NCBI RefSeq assembly: GCF_965363235.1
Contig: NC_134844.1
Span: 20,194,646-20,258,645 of the forward strand
DNA from: Mytilus galloprovincialis
Lineage: Eukaryota > Mollusca > Bivalvia > Mytilida > Mytilidae
DNA length: 64,000 nucleotides
Direction of reading: 5' to 3'
Below are positions 55,301 through 64,000 of this stretch, piece after piece; the stretch's first letter is position 1; each line of letters opens with the position of its first letter. The translations under genes and the position numbers were made by a program. The notes under the pieces are model-generated. The model saw only the letters and a list, made by a program, of their open reading frames with translations. It was not told where the DNA came from and did no database searches.

Positions 55301-58300
55301 AACTGGTTAAAAATGTGCATACAGGACTAATTTTAGTATACATGCATGCATTGGTTTAATAATATAAATATCATTTAAATTACAAGAAACTTGTTTCATA
55401 ACTTTAATTATTTTCCTTTCTTGAAGATCTTGAATGCTTAGGAACATTTTTAGAAAACTTTTTTTACTTTGGGCTTTTTTTAAAGTATTATATTTGATGT
55501 TTTCCCATGTGCAACTTGACTATATCACTTTTGTTTACTTCCTTATAAGAAGAAACAAGCAATCTGCCGATAGCTATACTACTGTACACATGTAAATTCA
55601 TAAATATTTATGGTTACCAATTTTTGTGGAATGAGGAAAAAATGTATTTCATTGATATTTGTTTTAGTTGTTTTGGCAAAGTCTGCCTATACACTTATAG
55701 AAAATATTGACTTATGTGAAAATTTTAATTTGTGGTTCACCTTTATCCATAAAATCCACAAGAATGGTATACAACAAAAAATAATTAATCCACAGAAACT
55801 ATATAATAAAAGACATACAAAATATATAATGTTATACAAGTTATTACTAAGTACCTGAGGGCCAAGAGATGATAATTTCTTCATTATAAACGATCGTAAA
55901 GCATCCTTTCTGTCCAGTCTGATAAATTTTAAAGCAACCTCTTCAAATGAGTTCCTGGTCTGTGCATATAATACAGCACTTTCTTCATATCTAAAAATTT
56001 TAAAAAGTGTTGATAGTTGAATTGATATCCTGCTGTTATGTCTTCTTCATTTCAAAGTCTTTAGGGTGTGTAAAGTATTTGTGAAATCATATTTTTTCCA
56101 CATATATTGAAATCTGACATACATCTAGAACCCACCATAGATTGAAGTCTCATATATACTGAATATTTGCTGTTTTAACCTCAACGTTAAATGAGGAATC
56201 TTTGTAACAAGTACTTTTTTTAAAAGTTTTTCAAATATTTGGCCTTGCAATTCCAAAAGTGAATCAAATTGAAAATTAAACAATCTAAATCATGAATCAT
56301 CTTTGGGGACTTCAATATTTCTGAATGATTAATTCAGATAAATCGTAAGATAACAAGAAAGTGTATCCATAGGACATGATGCTCTCGAGCACTATCACAG
56401 TTTAATTTTCAGTGAACTATGAAACCACAATCGTTACTTGGCATATATTAGGCCTTACCTCTTCTTGGAAAATAAATGTTCTGCTTGTTTTGTTAATACT
56501 CGATCGACCTGAGCTGGATTATCACTGCAATATTCTCTGGCATTTTCAAACTCCTCCGTGTCTAAATACATCTGCCACACATCTCTAAAAATAAGAACAT
56601 AACACATTTGTAATGCTTTATTACAAAATTTAGATTGGAATATGGAAATATTTCAAATAGCAGTTCAAAATTAACTTATAAGAAGTCCAATGATTTCCTA
56701 TAAACAAGCAACTCATGTTATGGTTTGCATATAATTACATACAGTGGTGTCCATTTGGTTTCCCTAACCTTGCCTGTCTGGTGACCTTATAGTAGAATAA
56801 TGTTGCCTATCTGAATTCACTTCCTTCCTCTCTTTTGACCTTATAATTAAATACAATTAGTCTTGCATATTTTTACCAATTAACTTTGCTTCTCATGTAA
56901 TTTCATAGTTGAATTCAATCACTATTGCCTATTCAGATCCCCTTACCTTGCCTCTCTTGTCACTTTATATTTGAAGACATTTTATAAGTCGAGGTCCCCT
57001 TACCTTGCTTCTCTGGTAACCTTATATTTGAAGACATTCTGTGAGGTATAAGTCCAGATACTCATCTTCAGTGGATCTTTGTATAATCCCATTAGTTTGC
57101 CTAGTCTCTGTAAGATACACAGATTTTCATAAATTTTTCATCTTTTTACAGGCAAACAAATGATTCAGTAAAATATACTACAGTAAACATTTCAAAAGTT
57201 TAAATTAATAATTCTGGTTATCATCTGATACAATCCACTGAATCATAAATATCTTAATAAAATTAGATTTTCATTTCCTAAACAATCCCTGGACAATGTT
57301 AAGGTCACCCTTTTGAATTCTTTGATTGATGTTGCCTACCCATCAATGCCTTGTAGGTTTGAGTTGGTAGCTAAGGATTAATATTTTTTGGCAAACAACA
57401 TAAGCTACATGCTTTAGATGAGAAAAGGACAATAAAGCTAGAAAAAAACTTTTAAAAAAACTTTTGATATGATTTGTGTTTTTAAGGATGTTCGCATGTC
57501 ATGTTTTGGGATTTTTGTCAGATTTTCAGAATCCTCTGTTTTTATCCATTTGAATGCCTTAAAAAAAAATGCCCATTGTCCCCCATTTTTCTTTTTATAA
57601 ATCTTTTATATGTATAATGATATGCCATCTGTAAAAGTCTTATAAAATCTTGTTATTCTTTAAATAGTTTTTAAATTGAGAACTTTTTAAAACTTGTCAA
57701 TGATAAAGCTATGGAAAATCAAGAGAAAACATTTTCCTGCCACAATTTCAATGGCTAATATCTTGATATATTTTTGGGCTATTTTGGTTTATTTATTTAA
57801 CCCAATCAATGTATACTAGTGTTATGAAAAGCTTGTTATTTTGAAACTGAGTAGCGAACTTCCTTAAACTTTTCAGGTCGGCTGCTTTTTTTAGGTGGAA
57901 AGGTAGGAAAAATCAAACAATTTAAATCTTACTTTTGGCCAAAGTATGTCATCCAACTTACTATGGTTAGCAGTCATTATGTATCTGTTGCCTGTGTTAT
58001 AATTATATAAGTAGGTAGGAACAAATTCAAGAACATTTTATCTATTTCTAGGAATGCCTTTGCTTGTAATCATGTAAATAACTCATCTGTTTTGTAAAGA
58101 TGCAGAAAAAGCATTCAAAATATTGACAAGGTCATAAAATTGAATAATCTGTATTAAGCCATGAGAGATAATCTGTTAAAATAAATGTTCAATGAAAGGT
58201 GAGATATTCACACTGGGATATTGCTGCAAATCAATTAAATCTTACAATATCCAGTTTAATAGCTATAAAATTATCCAAGTTTACCCATTTTCTTTCTTTC

Positions 58301-61300
58301 TTTTTTATCAAGAAAACCACTGATCTAAATAATGTCCTCAGAGAAAATCATCAATTTCCTAACATAAATTTGTTTTATTTGCAAAGAATGAATTTCTGCT
58401 TAACAAAAATCAAAATAAAAGTTTTGAACCCTATATTCATTGAAATAACTTGTTTTAGAGTTAAGTATTACCAGTTCATGATGAATATCTATCTTAAAGT
58501 ATCAATAAATATTTATCAAATTCTGCAATATTTGCACATTTACCAATTGCATATTGACATTTGGAAATTTCATTTTTTTGGTTCATATAAATTTTAAGCA
58601 AAGGTAAATCTAGTTTAAAAACACTACTTTTGAGCCTGTATCAAGCACTATGCCTTAATTGTTGCTATATATTTGTGCATCATTTTTTCAAAGGCTTTCT
58701 ATGTGTTCTTTTGGTCTGTTGTATTATCCAACATTATTTTTTACTTTACCCCTCATCATTTGCCATTTCATGTATTTTTCAACATTATTAAACTGGCCCA
58801 TCCTTCAGAAAAACATAGCCACAAAGTTTGAAGTGCCAACTCTTGATTTCTTTTTCTTAAAAATGATTACTATATGAAGTAGTTGTAATCTGTATACTAT
58901 AGATACATGTGTAAATAAACCTTTTGAACCCAAGAACCTATTCCCATTGAGAATTATTGACTAAAACAAACTTACATCTGCATACACGTCATCATATATC
59001 AGTTGATCATTCAATACACATACTACTTTTATTCTGCAAAAAACAATGAATATTGTTTATGTGGATATTTTCACGACCGCAATGCATAATCTTTTCACTT
59101 AAGGGTTGAATTGTAAAAAAGAAAATTTTACATCAATGATGTTGATCTGTACAAATTTTAAAAGTATTCAAAAGAGAGATATTTTCATAAAATTTTATTT
59201 GATGAGGGAAAAAGTGAAAAAATACAAGGACAAAAAAATGCACTTTTACAATAGATCAAATGTTTTCAAACTATAGGGACAATTTTGGAAACCCATGATA
59301 TATTGAATGACAAAACAAATAGAAAATAAAGCAGTCCTCACACTAAACAACAGTCCAATTAGTGGAGGCTTTTAAAATTGCTTTTGGGCCTGTTAAATTC
59401 TTTTCTACAAGCCAACAAACAGGAACCAACTAAAATATTCCTAAAATTCAGCTTAAGGCTTGCCGATTGAAACGTTTATCCTGAAGACAGAAATTGATAG
59501 TAACTTTCTGGATTTAATACAAGTACTTGAAAGGCGAAAAAAGTCCATAGTCCAGATCTAGATTAAAAGAACCATTAAAATAGCATGTTAAAATAAATAA
59601 CCCTACCTGTCTTGATATAGTAATAAGACATGAAATTCTGTCAGAACCATAGAAATAGGATGCGTCTTCTCCCCATCACTGTCTTTAGGGTATCTGATAT
59701 AACTGTTAAGGCAATCTTATTCTTACTGGATTTCAAGAAAATGTTTAATCAATGTGCTTGTGAGTACTGAGGGGTAAATATTGCATTTATTCATTAGTGG
59801 GAAGCAAAATCAAAGAGCTGATAGCTCTGAAGTGGAAGAAGGTGAATAAAAGGTAACTTGAATTACCATAAAAGCAGCCCCACTTACCCAGGCTGCTTTG
59901 TTCCATTATCGTTAAAATGTATTTTTTTTCTTCAAACAAGAAAAGGTCATAAGTACATGGATTTCCCATCCGTACAATCATTTTCTATGTTCAGTTGACT
60001 ATGAAAATTAGGTAAAATCTTTAATTTGGCAGTAATTAAGAAGATCATATCAAGAGGAACACATGTGTACTAAGTTTCAAGTTGATTGGATTTCAACTTC
60101 ATCAAAAACTACCTCGACCATAAACTTTATAACCAGAAGCAGGACGGACGGACAGACTAGAAAACATATTGCCCATAAATGGAGCATAAAAATAGTAAGA
60201 CTTGTTACATACCTGCCAACTTTTGAAAGTTCCCATATGGGTTTTTACTGCACAACAACAAAATTAAAGGTTACAATTTTTAGCGATGTATTTTGCAAGA
60301 TCTGGATTGTCTAGAAAAAGTGTCATATTTGTATGAACTTACATGACTTACATGCCTTTTCCTTAAGTCTGTTTGCATAATTCTAGTCATATATTAAATC
60401 GGTAGAAAAATTATACATGAAGCTAGCAGAAGCTAGACTATTAGCCTAGTTGCACATATTGTATGGTTATAAACAAATTTAATATATAAACTTCAATTTA
60501 ATCCTTGAAAGGAGGTCTAAATTAATAAAATAATTTATAAATTTTAATTTTTTTATTTGTCCAAAATCATTTAAATTCATTTAAGCAACATCTATTTATG
60601 ATTATTTGATTAAAATATTAATCATTTATAGTCTTTTTACCATTTACATTTTTAAAAGCAAAATAACTGAAAACAGGATAAAACAAAGGGAAGTAACAAA
60701 AAAGTATTTCAATATTCCCAATACACATCGTTTTGATAACACAACGGCAGTTAGCCGGGGGTAAACATCGTTGATTACCAGTATGTTTGACACCCAACCT
60801 GTCAAGTGAAGCCATATAATTATACATCTTCTTTGATGTTCAGGTAAAATTTAACACAGGTGTCAATTACACCCGTACAGTAGTAAGAAATGATCAACTG
60901 ATATGGCGTCTGAAAAATTTCATACACGGGAGTTTTTTCTCCTAAACGGGAGGTTCACATGTATGTTACAAAGGGCATCTAATTCACATGACAAAGGAAA
61001 CCCATGAATAAAGATAACACTTTATGTATCCTTTTTATTTATATAAAAATAAAATCTTCTTGTCTGCAGGATTGCAAATTCGTAACTTCAAGGGCAAACT
61101 TGTAAACAGGGCGAGTTGTACCGATACCAAATTCATGCATGCGTAATACAAATATCTACAGTTAAAACATCCTGTTACAAGTAAACAAATTACGTTCATG
61201 TGGATGAGATGAAATCTAATAATTTACATAAATAAAAGGGTCATATTTACGATAGTGATTGTTTTACAACCATAATTTACAAATTAAATGATTCAGATGC

Positions 61301-63962
61301 CCAATCATGTGTAAAAATCGGTGTCAGGAATCTAAGTTGTTTTGAAATTGTAATACACGAAATGAATGCGGCATACGGAGACTCAAAGCCAATGGTCGGC
61401 CCCTTAAGTCTTCAGAAGACTTGACGTCTTCTTCCACTAAAAAGCATTGGTTGTAGTTCATTCAACTACAATTCTGAACAATGGGAAATAACTTCAATTT
61501 TTAAAGATGATTTTAACAATGACATCATTTATATTTTTAGAACAGATATTAGATTCCTGCACCTTACAAAAGTAATGTAATTTTTTTGACAAGTGTAACA
61601 TCCTTTTGTGACTTGAATATCTGAGCTTATATTTACATTGATAAATTTCTGTAAATGTTGATGGATAGGATGTAAAGAATGTTATGATCAAGCACTATAT
61701 TTTGTGTATCAAAAAGATAATGATAAGCATAATTAGAAGATTTAGACATCAAGTCAGTAACATAGGGTTTTGATTGCATTTCATGCAATCTTTTCTCCAA
61801 AACACACTAAAAACAAGACAAGTGTAAATTCTAGTTTAGATGTGAATTTTCTGAAAACATTTCATGAGTCAAGCAATATTTTATAAACTATGTAACCAAT
61901 TCATTTAGTTTCTCGTTCTTATTTATTAGGATACGGTATAAGTTTTGTTTGAGTTGTCACAGATTTTGGTCCTGCTTCACCTGTGAAATCCAAATTTCCA
62001 AAGTAAACACCAGGTCCTGAAAAAAGAATAACGATGTAATTACTATCATTTCTATGTTTGTCTAGAATATAATTTATTTAACATCAGCCTTAAAGTAATA
62101 TGAAACGAGATTCTGGTAATTATAATGTTCAAGAACTTTTGAACCAATGCATGCATAAATTCTAAACTAAGTCATATGTTCACAATTTAAATACTATTTA
62201 TAACGAATCAATAATAAGACTTCTAATGACTGTTGGTCTATAGCAATGGCTGTTCATTAACTTTTTAGTTTTTAGGCGGAAGTAGAATTATAATGATCAA
62301 AGCCCTTATAAACTATCTATACAGAAATATAACCAAGTGTATTGTAAGTAAGATCATATTTGAATGATAGAGCTATGTTCAAAATCAAGTTGACCTACAT
62401 AATCCATCATTATGACTTTCCAAACATTTGCATATACTTTCTAGTCTATACTATTTCATTATTTCAGTAAATTAGGCAAAAGACTCCCAAGTTTAACAGT
62501 ACAAAATATTATTAAAATACAGTATTCACTAAGTTCTGATAAACTATCATAAATATTTTTTGTGATGTTTTTTTATTTGTTATTCATTATCAAAATTTTA
62601 CATTCTACTCTAACTAAACTACAATCTGCATACCTGTCATCCAGGCAAATGTCCTTGCAGATCCTCTAAACTTTGGGAAATAAAGTTTTAATTCACTGTA
62701 GCCCATGTTTCCTGGCAACTCTAAGAAGGGAGCTAAAAATAGAATGGAAATTCTCTATATTTGTTTAGAAAAAGGGTTACATTTTAAAACATGATATTAC
62801 CATTACCTTTTTGAAAAATGGTTTATCTGGTTAAAATATAGAAAATAAAGAACTGAATGATCCTATTTCCCGTTAGAATAATATAGTAAATCCTACATAA
62901 ATGCTGACTTAACGTCCAAACAGACACAGTATTAATCAGCTTATATGAATAGGCATCCCATTTGTAAAAAGACCATAACTTCTTCAAACAATTTTAGGTA
63001 AAATCATCAATTAAACAACATGACCTTTCAAATACCCTTCTATTTTCAATTGCATAATTCATCATACAAATACATAAAGGCATACAATTATTATGTTCCT
63101 ATGTTGTGAGGCACTTGGGAGCAAAAATAGAAGAACAGGACCTTTCATTTCCATCATAAATGGTTGTACCTTTTTGTTTTTCATAGTCTGCAAAGAACTG
63201 TTGAAACATTGGAGGCTCTGCAGACTTTGATACACTGCCTAGAAACTGATATAAACGTCTGAAATAAAGTGATTAACCAAATTATAATCCATGTTGTTCA
63301 TTAAAATGTTTACCATCTCAAATATACATTGTTTCATATACCTCCTATGAAGGTTTTGGTGGAGAGTTTTACTACTGCAAGATTTCATGAATAAGATAAA
63401 CATTCAACCTTGCAATTGAAACTATGTACCTTCAAGATTTCTTATATTCTTTCTGACCCTACATAACATTGTATTTAACTCCCTTTCAGATATTGCAAAA
63501 CCCAGCAGCTTATCTTTGGCTAAATAAACTTTTTCTTTTTTTCATTTGTGTGTTGTTTAAATCCTTTAATGTGTATATGACATGTAAAATTCTATGACAC
63601 AATCTAATGAAAATGGGAGAATTAATTTGTCAATCAATTATTCTATAACATGCACATTACTGGCACCAGTAACTTTTTATGATACTGTTTAATAAATTCT
63701 GAATTCAATGTACATTAAGTGTAAGAGAATATAAAAGTGTTGATTTATTAACAGTGGCATTTTTGTTACTTTAAAAAGTGCATATAAAACTTTTGAAAAA
63801 ATCCTTTAACAGTAGACTAAACCAAGTGAAGTTATATTCATATTCTTACCCAGGAGTTGTAGCTAGTATGAAATATTTATACTCTGTCATTGATTCACAT
63901 GGCATTCTATCAAACTCTAAACCAGTCACTGGTACTGCATTCTCACTTCCCAAGTTAAATAA
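46312..63962 (-). CDS. VPS18: VPS18, HOPS/CORVET tethering subunit (3' 21 exons)
   Basis: Vps18 is a core subunit of the HOPS and CORVET complexes, which tether endosomes, lysosomes and autophagosomes for fusion. Coding exons, from 5' to 3' on the - strand: 63962-63850, 63258-63170, 62732-62634, 62016-61935, 59693-59607, 59033-58976, 57107-57004, 56584-56459, 55990-55855, 54459-54307, 54063-53970, 53485-53256, 52576-52436, 52270-52139, 51321-51237, 50868-50741, 50180-50059, 49724-49607, 48890-48747, 47769-47711, 46375-46312. Together they give 788 codons with stop, all joined in phase at GT-AG sites, with no internal stop. Signs: VPVTGLEFDR and LGYSEL-like NMGYSELKLYFPK (beta-propeller), EFHVLLLYQDR, the clathrin-repeat region with LYYKFSPLLMQYIPKE and IAIHNYLLSLY-like MAIHNYLLSLY, IEDILPFFPDFVTIDHFK, the RING-H2 KCAACNYPL..FPCQHKFHSDC with CLYCGDFMI, and DKPFIDEEEE. 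About 190 N-terminal residues lie beyond the window. The exon 4 donor (GTATCC) is weak but confirmed by the phase of exon 5. Confidence 0.95.
48420..48680. repeat. Dispersed repeat in a VPS18 intron
   Basis: TTGTCCATAGTACACGGATA, CCCACTC, ATGTTCAGTGGACTGTGAAA, AAGTTTCAAGTTGATTAGAC, CTACCTTGACCAAA and GTGGGGCATAAAAATA. A second copy in another intron is at 59940-60200 and a fragment at 56360-56455. It is a repeat type I recall as common in mussels. Confidence 0.65.
51735..52080 (+). mobile_element. tRNA-derived SINE in a VPS18 intron
   Basis: The head has RNA polymerase III promoter boxes: box A-like TGGTTAGCGCATAGG at about 51751-51765 and box B AGTTCGATTCC at 51787-51797, 36 bp apart, as in tRNA genes. 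A non-tRNA body follows (ATATCTCTTGCACGTAAAAG) and then an A/T-rich end near 52080. It is not a tRNA gene, because no full cloverleaf forms around the boxes. Confidence 0.65.
54700..55290. repeat. Dispersed repeat with three tandem units of about 163 bp
   Basis: Units begin near 54772, 54937 and 55098, each with TCAAGAACC or TCACAAGAACC, AACTCCTGAACAGGAAA, GACCTCCATTT, CAGTAACAACATATT and GGTTCATGAGTAA. The block starts ACAAGAGGCTGTCAGAGCGA and ends with a GACCGACCAACCACCG stretch. It lies in the VPS18 intron between the exons at 55855-55990 and 54307-54459. Confidence 0.7.
56756..57003 (-). repeat. Tandem copies of a VPS18 exon end and splice donor
   Basis: Directly downstream (in gene sense) of the exon 57107-57004, its last 40 or so bases plus the donor recur with about 60-bp spacing near 56938, 56877, 56819 and 56756, progressively more diverged. 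The closest copy keeps TTGAAGACATTTT, CCTTACCTTGCCTCTCTTGT and a usable GTAAGG donor. It arose by tandem duplication across the exon-intron boundary. Confidence 0.7.
59940..60200. repeat. Dispersed repeat in a VPS18 intron
   Basis: It is a second copy of the 48420-48680 family: GTACATGGATTTCCCATCCG, CTATGTTCAGTTGACTATGA, AAGTTTCAAGTTGATTGGAT, AGGACGGACGGACAGACTAG and GGAGCATAAAAATAGT. The open frame at 60063-60314 is a by-product. Confidence 0.65.
60201..61930. other. Large VPS18 intron, otherwise featureless
   Basis: This is part of the 2.2-kb intron between the exons at 62016-61935 and 59693-59607. It includes a TTCATACACGGGAGTTTTTT..AACGGGAGG stretch near 60925-60952, possibly a repeat fragment. 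No exon or second gene is seen. Confidence 0.4.
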
Positions 63963-64000
63963 CTGAAAAATAAGTTATGTATGTAATTCTGATTATAAAT

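Noticed and set aside
58199..58597. 132-codon open frame in a VPS18 intron
   Set aside because: It has low complexity and is A/T-driven. No similarity or splice logic was seen, and the VPS18 exons on either side join in phase without it.
61905..61934. End of VPS18 at the TAA just after the LIPYPNK reading
   Set aside because: A GT donor at 61934 joins in exact phase to the next exon (YPKDSDGEK..), and sixteen further VPS18 exons follow it.

Overview
The window looks like nuclear DNA of a bivalve mollusc, most probably a marine mussel (Mytilus-like). It is AT-rich and eukaryotic: one split gene has clean GT-AG introns, and most of the remaining sequence is degraded transposable elements. Many of the dispersed repeats match repeat types I remember from mussel genomes. 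The genus is therefore an inference from memory, not a database result.

Left two thirds (about 1-41.6 kb): five copies of one family of intronless rhodopsin-class G-protein-coupled receptors lie head to tail on the + strand. Copy A (1950-3126) is split by a one-base frameshift. Copies B (6772-7935) and C (15928-17118) are intact. Copy D (33941-35098) is open but has lost conserved glycines in TM1. Copy E (41368-41590) is a truncated fragment. For copies C and D the duplicated unit runs from about 1.1 kb before the start codon to about 0.5 kb after the stop, so the family grew by DNA segmental duplication. All copies keep a similar A/T-rich motif about 45-52 bp upstream of the ATG.

Between the receptors lie a nearly complete CR1-like LINE (27.7-31.8 kb: PHD finger, APE endonuclease, reverse transcriptase), a nearly complete Penelope-like element inserted inside the duplicated receptor unit (37.8-40.9 kb), several decayed Penelope-like fragments including GIY-YIG endonuclease remnants, inverted-repeat (MITE-like) elements, minisatellites, and several short dispersed repeat families.

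Middle right (41.6-46.1 kb): repeats only. The most striking is a 1.45 kb element at 44012-45461 with matching inverted ends and long runs of degenerate CGATCGTAGTG-like words.

Right third (46.3-64 kb): 21 coding exons of VPS18 on the - strand, encoding the last 787 residues including the C-terminal RING. VPS18 is a core subunit of the HOPS and CORVET tethering complexes. The 5' end of the gene lies beyond the right edge. Its introns carry a tRNA-derived SINE and other dispersed repeats, one intron holds tandem copies of an exon end plus splice donor, and a 40-bp minisatellite overlaps the stop codon.

VPS18 is a housekeeping gene and the receptor array is a lineage-specific expansion. I see no functional link between them beyond being neighbours.
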